Source: Platynereis dumerilii (taxonomy: Eukaryota > Annelida > Polychaeta > Phyllodocida > Nereididae). From it: a DNA stretch of 64,000 bases. Under the pieces are notes generated by a model. The model ran no database searches. It worked only from the letters and a program-made list of their open reading frames with translations, and was not told the DNA's origin. The position numbers and the translations under genes are program-made. Below, piece after piece: positions 1 through 10,831 of the stretch (within the stretch, counting starts at the first letter, position 1; each line of letters opens with the position of its first letter). Location: assembly GCA_026936325.1 (NCBI GenBank), contig JAPTHN010000003.1:103149360-103213359 (forward strand), in the 5' to 3' direction.

Positions 1-63
1 ATCATTAGTAAGATCAGTATCCATAATAGCTGGACATTTACTCAATTCATTCAGAAAACTTTG

Positions 64-1740
64 CAAACAGAAGCAGCTGCAATCCCTGAAAGTAATTTGC
101 TTGTGATTACTGACTGAGAAACCCAATGCTTTGCAGATAGTTATGGGAGACATGAATAAATGTGATCTCGCACTGTCCAACTTCAATCAGTATGTTACAT
201 GTTCTACTTGCCTGGATCAAACAGTCGACCTGTTCTATTGTAATGTTCCAGGTGCCTACAGATGCATTAAGGGCGCACCTTTAAGCAATAGTGACCATAA
301 TATGCTATAGGGTCTACATGCAGCCTGTGTACAAACGTAAATTACAGCAGGAAAAACCAAAGACAATTCATGTAACCCAGTACACGGCTGATTCTTTAGC
401 TTTGACATAACAGACTGGAATGTTTTCATACAGAATACAAACAACATAGATGAGCTAACTGACGCCATCACCTGCTACATCAACTTTAATATCGAAATGA
501 TTATCCCAAGGAAAAGCATCAAACAATAGCCGAACAACAATAATTGCAAAGTGTTTTGAAAGAACAGTTCTGCCCCGCCTTATGCAACATGTACAACATC
601 AACTAGACAACCTGCAGTTTGCCTATCTGCCACGAAGAGATACAGACGATGCTGTCGCTACTGTTATTCATGAACTACCTCATCACCTAGACAAAGGAAA
701 GAATTCAGCCCGTTGCCTATTTATAGACTACTCATCGGCATTCAACACTATCTAGCCGCACATTCTTCTTAATGCCCTGAGTAGATTTAACGTGCCTGCA
801 AAACTGCAACTCCTTCTACTCAGCTTCTTGACTGAGCGACAGCAGTACGTGAGCACTTTGACCGAAACATCGCAATACGTGACTAAAAACACTGGAGCCC
901 TGCAGGGGTGTGTCTTATCCGCTGTACTCTTCATCATTTATACTGACAGCATGAAAATGAATAATGAACACTGTAAAATCATTAAGTACGCTGATGACAC
1001 TATCATTCTTGGACTTGTAAATAACGATAATGAGTTGATGTACAGAGAATCCATCGAATATGTCTCAGACTGGTGCAAAGACAATTACCTTAACTTAAAC
1101 GCAAGTAAAACTAAAGAGATGATATTTGACTTTAGGAGAAAGGCTAATTATAGAAATTCTGTAACTATCGATCAGACTGATGTTGAAATTGTGCTACAAG
1201 TACTTAGGTGTCAATATCCAGTGCAATTTGAAGTGGGAAACTCATGTCAATCAGGTGTTAAAAAAGATCAACAAAAGATTTTACTTTGTTCGTTGCCTCT
1301 GAATCTGCATGTAGATAGACTACTTATCACTTTGTTTTATAATTCGGTTATATCCAGTGTCATATGTTATGCTCTGCCAGTATGGTGGAACAGCTGCAGT
1401 AAAGGTTTACAGAATAAACTCCTGAGATGTAGAAAAAGAATATGTAAAATTGTTCAGAACGATGGTGATGTACATAATCCAATTGATGTATATAACGAAA
1501 GGTGCATAGCTCTAGCAAATAAGATAATTAATGACAACTCACATCCACTGTATAGCTATTACTCTGTTATCCCACATGGACGCTTGTTGATATTACTATG
1601 CCGAACAAAAAGGTTCCAATGTACATTTGTACCTAACTCTATAAAAGTAATTAACTCTCAGTAACTTTTCAATGCTGCACAGATTTTGTCTGTAGCTAAT
1701 AAACAATCTTATGTCTTATGGCTTAGGTCTTACACATTAA
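64..1740 (+). mobile_element. Rex1/CR1-like LINE, degraded, endonuclease end plus reverse transcriptase
   Basis: Remnant of a non-LTR retrotransposon. The first part (about 140-535) translates to the end of an AP endonuclease domain, with GDMNKCDL and SNSDHN motifs, interrupted by stops. The sequence then jumps, with loss of the linker, into a reverse transcriptase that is readable from about 560. It shows FIDYSSAFNT, one stop at 752-754, then an open frame to 1664 with ALQGCVLS and the catalytic YADDT followed by WCKDNYLNLNASKTKEM. This motif order is that of Rex1-type elements of the CR1 group. The stop and the internal deletion show that it is dead. The 3' end is near the AATAAA-like run at about 1700. 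Nothing here is a host gene. Family-level call is fairly sure; the left edge is not, because the element may begin before the window. Confidence 0.85.
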
Positions 1741-1841
1741 TTTTTTTTTTAGTCGCATTCAGCGTTTTAAAGCCTTAGCACTTTTGGCCTTGCCAGTCAG
1801 GAGGCTTTTCCTGACAGGAAAATAGATGAAAATATATAGAT

Positions 1842-2118
1842 ATGGTAAGTGCAGCCTTCTAAGCCCACTTCTGGGCACTTACGAGGGTTGATTGATGAGA
1901 TGGGAGAGAGAGCAGGAGTCCTCAACACTTGCCCAGAACAGACACCGATACAAGGGCTGCCAATTCAACATCCCAATGCCGCCCAGCTGGTATTTTTCTC
2001 ATGAAGTTCCCTGAAAATTTTGGGGTCCCCGCCCTGGGTTTCGAACCCATGCAAGGTAAGGTCCTCAGGAGAGCAGGCGGAAACCTTAGCCACTCTGCCA
2101 CCCTTCTGCTGTATATAT
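1842..2118 (-). mobile_element. tRNA-derived SINE, copy 1
   Basis: Read on the minus strand, the right end begins with a tRNA-like head: an A-box-like TGGCAGAGTGGCTAAGG at 2084-2100 and a B-box-like GGTTCGAAACC around 2037-2048. An unrelated body of about 170 bp follows, and the tail is a short ATAG/ATATAG repeat at the left. A second copy with the same head, body and tail lies at 62470-62820, which defines it as a dispersed family. The long gap between the boxes suggests a head derived from a tRNA with a long variable arm (Leu or Ser type). Confidence 0.8.
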
Positions 2119-2329
2119 AACTCACCAATTATCCGATTGCTCAGGTTTGATGCTTATTACAAATTAAATGTTTCATTATTAATTTTTGTAAACACATAAT
2201 TTGGCTCTATTGACTATTTCTCGAAATATTTCAAAGTACGCATATCCGACAGCTTTAGTTATCATCATGTCACTTGCACTTCATGCTACAGTTCTATTTT
2301 AGTCTCATGCCGTAAATTTGATTTAGGTT

Positions 2330-2820
2330 GCAAAATTGACAAAGCTGTGTATAGACACACAGATTAAATCCTCATTTTCTCCAGGGATTATGTATGGGCT
2401 CAACAGGGGATAAAGGAATGCTGGCAGCCAAGGAAGATAAAACTTAGACTGTATAACAGGACGCTTGTGGAAGTGACTTAAGTTGCATACTGGGTTTCCG
2501 TCAAGATAATGAGTGATGCAATAATTCAAAGCTAAGTGCACACAATCACAATACACTGCATGAAAAGAATCATGGTATACATCATAAATCAAAAGGCAAT
2601 TAATTGTGTTTGCTGATGCGTGCAACTCAAATTTGCCAGGGTCTAAATATCAAGGATCTGCACAGCTTGATAAATTAGCTTGTCAGGACAGAGCCATGTA
2701 ATGTCCCCATAAATATTTTCATTAATGCAACACAATGGAGCGAAGCCCATTACCCTAAACCCTTGTTAGCTATTATGGGGTGTTGACAGGGTTTAGATCA
2801 AAACTGCCAGTTGCAACGCA
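2330..2820 (-). repeat. Unknown dispersed repeat, left member of a facing pair
   Basis: This stretch matches, in opposite orientation, the sequence at about 6900-7370. Shared landmarks include the start CTGGCAGTT, the run CCCTTGTTAGCTATTATGGG and a CATACATAATCCC motif. On the minus strand it contains an open frame at 2323-2625 that aligns without major gaps to the plus-strand frame at 7091-7384. Neither frame starts with ATG, and neither protein resembles a family I know. The two copies are clearly diverged, so the repeat is old. It could be a piece of a longer transposon or an old inverted duplication. Confidence 0.65.
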
Positions 2821-3359
2821 ATGAAAGGCAAGACAATAAATCTGACAACAAGGAGATGTATATTTGAAAAAAAATAACATTCTGATTGTACATAGCCAGA
2901 AACTTTCGTGATACTGGATGCAAAATAATTATATCTGGATATGGCTGGATATGCTAAACACTCATAGGTGCAAATAATTGCATTAATGGGCATGTCATTG
3001 AAAGCCACGAACTGTTAAATGTAAGCACTTCTCATTCTTCTGCTGTAACAGCAGGTCTCCATAAAAACCATGTCGGTGAAATTAGTCCTGAAACTTTCGG
3101 ACATGTTGAGTCTTTTCTTTCATATTTGATTCATGTTACGCTGATGCAAATCTTGATTAATCCCTGACCACCAACAGTAATTGCGGCTTCAGACAATTTC
3201 TGCCCTGTCATGAGACTTCATCTCTTTCATTTAGCTCTCGACTTTAATGGCAGGTTAATTATATGATTCCCAGAATCAAGTAGACGGGCTAAAGCGTTAA
3301 GGTGCCCAGGAGAAATGTTATGCACAATTGTCTTTGCTAGATACCCAAATAGAAATATA
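2821..3359. other. No recognisable feature
   Basis: AT-rich unique-looking sequence without a credible coding frame or clear repeat structure. Confidence 0.5.
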
Positions 3360-4252
3360 GAGTAGGTCGGGGCAAGAAGCCCGGGTTAGGTAAGAGGCCC
3401 CCCCAGGTTTATATCTAAACTTACATTTTTGTTGTGTTTTCTTATTATTAGGATTGAAGCTAGAGGCTTTTTAGGTAACGTCACCAATTTTCAGAGCAAA
3501 CAGCACCAAACCATAGTAGAAATTAAAGAAACAAAAAAATGTGCGTGGTTTTTGTAACTTTTGCTAATTCTTTGAAAGCTGTTGTCAGAAATTACCTTGG
3601 AAATTTTTAAAAGTATAATGGATATATGCATTGCTTCACTTTAAGACCATCACATAAATATGATTATGATCATGTTTTTTGCATTTTAGTTTGAAATATA
3701 GAGGTCAAATTAAAATAAGTGGGTTTGGGGCGAGAGGCCCCACATGGCATGGGGCATGAGGCCCCCTACACTGGGGCCTCAAGGCTGATACAGGAACCAT
3801 TTAATAGTGTGTACTTTACCTTAAATCTTGATAGAATAGCTAATTAAAATCAAAAAAAAAATTGGCCAAAATTGAAACAGGGTAAAAAATATTAAAAAAT
3901 TAATGTATGAACAGAAAAATTCTGAAATTCAGAAAAAGTGAATAGAATGCCTTAAAAATGATAGAAGAACCCCAAGAAATAACTTTCAAGCTGAATGCAC
4001 CCGCAAAAAAAATTGCCATAGGATTATAATAGGGGGGCTTCTTGCCCAATGGGTGGGGTAAGAAGGCCATTTTCATTTTTTTTTTTAAATGGCCGTAACT
4101 CCTTTATTAAAATTAGTAGACATTTGATTCACTAGTTATAAATAGAGTCAAATGATCCCTTCCTGACAGCATAAGCATTCAAAGAATCGACCATGAAAAG
4201 TAGGTCAAATCGCACCTCGAAGTTAATGGGGGCTGCATGCCCCGACCTACTC
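3360..4252. mobile_element. Non-autonomous DNA transposon with inverted ends and TA target
   Basis: The ends are inverted copies: GAGTAGGTCGGGGC at the left and GCCCCGACCTACTC at the right, each flanked by TA, as expected of Tc1/mariner-type insertion. The match continues inward with mismatches. The body of about 0.9 kb has no transposase frame. It holds several small palindromes of the type GGGGCxxGAGGCCCC (near 3390, 3730 and 3755), so the single strand would fold heavily. The ends resemble those of the larger element at 29206-30694 in style (GGGGAG, GGGGCA), but I cannot show that they are one family. Confidence 0.7.
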
Positions 4253-6899
4253 TATGGCATAACTCTTGTAATACATTGGTGTAGCCACTCCATTTCCACT
4301 GAAATAAAACTTGAAGAGAAAGAGATTACGTTTATAAGTTGCAAATATCAAATATCTGTTCTAAAACATATTCCGAAATTTGGGTAGGAAACCTGGACAT
4401 GAGATCCTGCCATCTTATTTTTTTAAAAACACTTCTTCATGTAGAGTAGGTGTGACTGGAACAAGGGACTTTTAAGTTTGTCTCTCTCAGGATAAAAAAA
4501 GAAAACGTCTATCAGTATCCTATGAGTAATGGTCAGTTGTCTCGAAATAAGCATGATTTACTCCCCCTTCTTCCCGACTGTGTCAGGAGAGTCTGTTCCT
4601 TACGCTTGGTTGTCTTTTCATTGATTTTGTTGCTTAAGTCACATTTGTCATTACAAACCACCAGACTAAAGTAATGTGAGGTAATCTGACTAGACTGACC
4701 CAAAGTTCAGACCTTCTTTACTCAGCCTCTTCCAGTAAATTGTGTTCTTCTGTTTCTCAACAGCACTTGACACCTTAGATGACATTGCTAACACTTGACA
4801 TTAGTCTCATAACTAGTTTTTCCTTTAAAACTCTCTGAAAGGAACTGTTATTGCGAATAAAAAGCAAAGAAAGCACTCAAGCACTTTCGTTCTGAATTTA
4901 CTCAACCATTAACCCGGACAGCAAGACGTCCTAACTGAAATGCAGCATACAGGAAGCAGAGTGAATCAGAAGACCAGCACACTAGTCCAAAGAGGACTAG
5001 TTTCATAGTCAGCATGCAACCCCTGGGGTCTCTTGTTACTGCCAAAGATGCTGAATTAATCAATTTTAAGTATTCATCAGGTACGTAGTCCAACTTATCG
5101 AATAACCATGCCAAACAAAGCAGCATATTTCATTATTCTCGGAAACATGTAATAAAATTACTTAAGTTTGAAGATGGGTTTTCTTTTGCCTTCCGCACCA
5201 AAACTCTCTGAATAGAATTTATATTATAGATAATTAAACATAACAGCGACAGTAAGAACAACAGCAGCCAACAATCATGGACACTTTTGTCAACTCCACA
5301 TTAAACAGCATTTTGTTTAATTTTTTTTAAAATTTATCTCTACTGTGCATCAGACAAGGGAGTCTGGTAAAAAGGAATTGGATCGTCTAACTGTCTTCTT
5401 TGCTATATTTTGCTATCAGATCGTCATAACCATAGGTCCACAAATACACATGAAAGGTTCCCTAACTGCATGTGATGTCATTTTTACACATTGTGTCCTC
5501 CCTGAGGCAGAATTAGTCAAATAGACATCTCACATTCATGTCGCATTTGTTTGATTTCATTGTGCGTTTGGGGAACTAAAGCAAACATTGAAGTAATTTA
5601 GCAGAAACCTCATTTGTTGTTCTTGTTCAAATGATGTTGTTGTTTGACAACAATTAACATTGCTCCATGTTGTGGTGTGTCTTACTTAATCACTTTATCC
5701 AAAGGCAAGTGGAGTATTTGGAAATTCATCATGGTACATTGATTTGTAATGATTATTTGGCAAAACAGTGTGCATCAAGTCGCTCCTGAAAATAAAAAGT
5801 CTGTAATCGGTTATACCATAAGTTTTATCATAAGGCATCCCCCATCATGACAAGCTAACCGATTCCAAGATATACATGTCATGTATTCAGAATGCACATC
5901 ATCAGCTGTCATGACAGAAAAATTGTATAATTTCGAGAATTAGATGTGAAAATGCTTCCTTTCTTCATAAATAATGACATAGCCATAAGTAATAATTGGT
6001 ATTTTTAACAAGGAGATGTGTATATGTAATATACTGGATCAGTAAGCAGTATTAAACAAGGGACCACAGACTTCTTTGAAAAACAGCTGAAAAATCCACA
6101 ATTCTTAACTGCCTAAAATCATGGGGAGAAAATGGGTAGACATTTATGGTCAAACCAGGTTTTTGTTCTGATGGAATTTTACCATGCATCGGGTTTTTAC
6201 TGAACCAACCCTGGCGTATATATATTACTTTGGCAAGGTGACAAAGATTACGCAAGCTTGTTCATTAAACCCTGATAGAAACACATTAGGTGATTTCTTT
6301 CATAATCGGTACACACTGACCTCATGTCAATATCTGATAACATACACGCAACGATTAATTAATTTCTGATCCACTACCGTCTGAGATATTCTGTAATCCG
6401 TCATCGTGTTAGCTCAAGACTCGTTCTCTTTCATCATCACATATTATGTAACAAGCTCTTTCCTTTGACTGCAGCGATTAATTGCACAATAGCCTGAATC
6501 ATATTGACAGCCCAAAGCGTCAAGGCTTCCACAGATACAATTTTGCAGTCATATATGACCCTAGTTGTTCATGTTGACGTGTGGCCCTAACATTGTTTCT
6601 TGTGGTTATGTTTAATTTTCTCAGCTGCACAGTCTGTGTTTTATCTTGCTTGATTGATAAAAAATGTCACTCGAAACAACGTTTTTCCAAGAAATAACAT
6701 TTTTGACATAATGGAAGATTAAGGTTACATGCATGTTTGCATTTGTTGTACAGAGGTGGTAATGACATGTCCGTGAATTCACTACATTCACACCTGCTGG
6801 CATTTCAATATCCAAACAGGGGTGTATCTAGAAATGGCCTGAAAGAGACCAGTTGCTTGCAGCTTTTCCTGTGTTCTCCATGTTGATTTCACATTGGGG
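4253..6899. other. Long stretch with no recognisable gene
   Basis: About 2.6 kb of AT-rich sequence. Open frames are all shorter than 75 codons and look random. I saw no tandem repeat, inverted repeat, promoter pair or protein motif that I could support. Confidence 0.5.
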
Positions 6900-7370
6900 G
6901 AGGGGGGACTGGCAGTTCTGATCTAAACCCTGTCAACACCCCATAATAGCTAACAAGGGTTTAGGGTAATGGTCTCACTTCCATTGTGCTGCGTTAATGA
7001 AAATATTTATGGGGACGTAATATGGCTATGTTGTGACATGACAACATATCAAGCTGTGCAGCACCCTGATATTTTAACCCTGGCTAATTTGTGTTGCATG
7101 CATTGGCAGGCACTAATAATTGCTGTTTGATATATGGCAGATATTTTAATTCCTATATGGTGGTGTATTATGATTGTGTTGGCTTTGCTATGATTAATTG
7201 CGTCAAAGATTATTTCAGTGCAAACCCAATTCGTAACTACGGTATGTTCCAAAAGTGTGCTGCTGCACAATATTTGTTTTATCTTGCTTTGCAGCTATGT
7301 ATTCCCTTATCCTCTGTTGAGCCTATACATAATCCCCAGAGAGAGGATTTATTTCTTTACACAATAAGTG
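6900..7370 (+). repeat. Unknown dispersed repeat, right member of a facing pair
   Basis: Inverted relative to 2330-2820, about 4.1 kb away. The plus-strand frame at 7091-7384 (about 95 codons) is the counterpart of the minus-strand frame in the left copy. Both keep a run like LIYxxYxxS, then NP near the middle and EDL near the end. The frame has no ATG at its head and stops just past the region of similarity. Whether it ever coded is unknown. Confidence 0.6.
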
Positions 7371-7591
7371 CAGTAAAATGTTAGTGGAATTTGGTCAGCT
7401 ATGGAGAAGAGCAGTAGATTGGCCATAATGGTTGGCTGTTTAGTGGCCAGCCAAATTAGGAATAAATGTAGGCAACTCTTGTGGATCATAAATGAGCCTA
7501 ATGTAAAGCGATGTATTGCAAGCACTGCCAGCAAACTAAGAAGAATAGCTAGTGTATAGCTTGGTTAGAGCAAAGAGTAAATGCTTGTGAT

Positions 7592-7857
7592 CAGGGGTGT
7601 CGGAACGAAATGAGGGCGGCAGGGGCGGTCGGTCGAGAAACGGCAAATCTACTTCGCGCGATAAAAATTTAATGTAGCGGCAATAATAATTTTGAATATA
7701 TACTTCTAATTTTTGCTTAAATTCACTGTAAATGAAGGCTTAAAAGCGTTATTTCTTTTAGATCAAAAGGGCAACCTTGACCCCCCTGCCCCTCCTGGCG
7801 AAGGGCAGGAGGGGCAATTGCCCCCCCCCTGCCCTCCCTGTTCCGGCACCCTTACAA
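7592..7857. mobile_element. hAT-like MITE with 8 bp target duplication
   Basis: A 266 bp element flanked on both sides by the same 8 bp, CTTGTGAT (7584-7591 and 7858-7865). The left end reads CAGGGGTGTCGGAAC and the right end TTCCGGCACCCTTACAA, an imperfect inverted pair. An 8 bp duplication with CAGGGGTG-type ends is usual for hAT elements. Near the right end there is a strong internal stem, GCCCCTCCTG against CAGGAGGGGC, followed by a C-run. No coding capacity. Confidence 0.8.
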
Positions 7858-7865
7858 CTTGTGAT

Positions 7866-9269
7866 GATGAAAGTTGTTCTATTAATAAGCTTAGAAAGTT
7901 TATGTAAAATTAGAAATAATGCAAACATTGTGGTGAAAGGTCGTGGGGGCCAAATGTGATAAATGAGTAAAAGTGCAACATATGTTTTTACTGCATCATC
8001 ATCTACATTAACCACTATTCTTCTCGTCTATAGCTGACTAAACCAATAAAAGTCAGATACACAAGTGTATTGTGTTGGCTTTTATCAGATGAAGATAAAA
8101 TATATTTGTTCAACCAATCAGATTTCTAAGAGGTGAAGATTTAAAATCAAAAGAAAGAGCAACAGATGGAGCTTGATACAATGAATTACAAAATGTTGTT
8201 TGACCGATTATTTCTATGGCCCTTTGAATTATGTTTTATTTATCATCTATAGGGTGGGAAGTTTTTATATTCTTGGTTTTATGTGTAATAAAATACAATA
8301 GCATTGTGGGTGTATTCATAAAGTGAGAGGAAAAACAGATTTGGAGTTACATTGCTCAAAATTTGATTTTATCAGTAGTATGGTATCATGATAGCATTGA
8401 GTGAAGTCAATCCATCATCCTTTAGCCTCATTCCTGAATAACAAATTTTAGCGGGGATTCAGCATAATAAGCAGTACTGGTTAATTTAATAATTGGTAGG
8501 ATTACCATGCCATTAATGCAAATCAATTCAACACCAAGCCAACTGGTCAGTATTCATGTAAATGTAATCAGATTTGATAAATTTGACTATCCCAGAGGCA
8601 TTTTAAACCTTGTGCACAATGTTAAATGTATTGCTCGCATGTGAACAGAACTTTACCTTACATGTAGGTTTGTGACCACTACTGTCTCTCACTGCATTCC
8701 TTGGTCCTTCCATAGCACCATTAATTTTTGAGAGTCAGGTGTTCCCAGTTATGGCTTCAGTTAATTAATCTTCTCCTTAACTCTCCTCTTGCCCATTTGT
8801 CAAATTCTTTCTATCAACCACAGAGCAATTAATTTCAGACCAGATTTTGATTTAACAGCTTTTGAACAAACAACTTCAACATTTCTGAAGCTTCAACATT
8901 TCAGATGCATTCTTTTCCTGTCATTTGAGGGAGATTACAATCCTTTTTTCAGGCTGAAAATGCAACCGCAAATCAAACATGTTTTGTGATTACATTTTGC
9001 ACCCATTTGGTTTCTCTATTTTTTATAAAACAAAATGATACAGAAAAATTTAATGAAATAAAATAAAGCCATTAGACTATGAGGCATCAATTGTCAGGTC
9101 TACATGTCTAAATCATAATATTTTGAAGCATTGAGTTGTAGGTCTGGGTTTCCAATTCATGTATTTATCTCCAACAGACTGCTGTCTGCTCCCAAGAGAC
9201 ATATTTACCTTGAAATGGATGGACATCTTAATGACTAAGTGGAGAAGGGTCTCAAGGGAATCTATACTA
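7866..9269. other. No recognisable gene
   Basis: About 1.4 kb of AT-rich sequence with only short, random-looking frames. No repeat could be paired with another part of the window. Confidence 0.5.
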
Positions 9270-9600
9270 TTAGCTTATCGATGCATTATTGAAAGTTTTT
9301 AGCCCTTATCTAGTATGTACATTTGCGCTAGTCCAAACAAGTTGAAAACTTTCAATTCTAATATGCAGAAGAGAGCAACAAAACTTACAAAAGGAACAAA
9401 GAAATGTCATTATCAGCCCCCATGGGATATCAGGTGATGTCAGCCCATATCGAAGGGCAGGTTGCATTTCAACAAAAAAAATTGCAAAAATCAAATATGC
9501 TCCTCAATAGGAAAACAGAATATCAACTTAACAGTGAAAGGCAAACCTAAGAAATGCAAAATAAGCTATGGGAACTAGTAACATTCACTCTTCTCGTGGA
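9270..9600. repeat. Left edge of duplicated block, copy A
   Basis: Matches 19850-20180 in the same orientation, with shared pieces such as GACATTATCAGC-like, GAATAGGAAAACA and CAACAGTGAAAGG. I take this as the distal (3') edge of the tandem duplication that carries genes A and B, although it could instead be a repeat copied independently. Confidence 0.45.
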
Positions 9601-9984
9601 AGAAGTGTGAAGAACCGTCAAAATCTTTCAAGAAGGAATTTCTATGGAGAATATAGAAAATTCTAGCCCAATTGGTATGAATCAACATAATGATCACTGG
9701 ATCATTGTAATTATCCATGGGATATCTATAGTGTGAATGAGTGACTGAGAAGGGTTATTTAGAACCCTGATGTACAGTATATGTCACACAAGATTGGAAG
9801 ACATACAAATGAGGTGTTCAAGCCCATGGCACTGTCCTGCTCCTACGATTCCTGCGTTAAAAGACTTTCTCTGCACTAATTAAAATTATGGCAAGCGGCC
9901 TTTTGTTTTAAATCAAATCATCAACACAGAAAATCCTGTGGAGGAACCACACCACAGTTGATATGATCAAGCAAGAAGGCCATG

Positions 9985-10290
9985 CAGTGAAATATAGACA
10001 TTTTCTCTTATATCTCATTGATTACAAGAGAAAGGGCAAGAGAAGTCCAATGAGACCAGGAAAACGTCTGTTGTGACATATAAATATCTCTCCAATGCCA
10101 TGATGGCTCTTTACAGCAATTTATTGAAGCAACTAGTTGCCGCAATATTGGGCTGCGTAACTACTGTGTATAAACATTTATATGAAATATCGGCCTGTTG
10201 AGCTGCATGACAGAGTCTTTCGTGACTCATCAATTTCTCTTGTTTGATATTGACAATAAACAAGGTTGATGGCGTGACCACCAGGGGGAG
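9985..10290. repeat. Dispersed repeat R1, copy 1
   Basis: Contains TATAAATATCTCTCCAATGC, CAATTTATTGAAGCAA and ACAATAAACAAGGTTGATGG. The same landmarks occur at 22740-23230 (the duplicate in block B) and, more diverged, at 35290-35690 outside the duplication. The third copy shows that R1 is a dispersed family and not only part of the duplicated block. No coding frame. Confidence 0.65.
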
Positions 10291-10831
10291 AGAACTGGTT
10301 CTTTGCAGGATATCCCAAACATTCTAGAGAAGCAATTGTATTTGTACAATATCCATATTATAGAATTTTATATGTTAACTTCGGAAACTACTCCCTGCTG
10401 CTGCAAAGCATGTTATACCAATTTGAAACTCACAACCATTTCCAATAATAAATACGATCAAAATGGAAATAATTTCATGGGGGTCAGGAGGGCGCAACTC
10501 CTACCCCAACCCCTCTGGCATCAGAGCAATATGATTTTCAGGGAAAATCCTGACCCATATCATGGCAGAAGAATCAGTTTTTGTACAGTTTATTTATGAT
10601 AACATGTCTCTTTCTTTTCACCACATCCATTCTCACTACAATTGTTCAGCCTTCTGTTGGACAGTCCAATTGGTTGGTCTATATTTTGAAGGTACAGTTG
10701 ACAGGTTATAGTAAATGTTTTACTCGTAGGTGAAATAAGAACAAAAACGCATTTACAATGATATGATGTGGGTCTTTATTTTGGCACATCTGATTAAAGC
10801 ACGGTCATCATTGTTTCTGAAGCAGCTCGAC

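Noticed and set aside
7713-8015. Overlapping frames on both strands with Pro/Gly-rich content
   Set aside because: Created by the GC stem and C-run of the hAT-like MITE.
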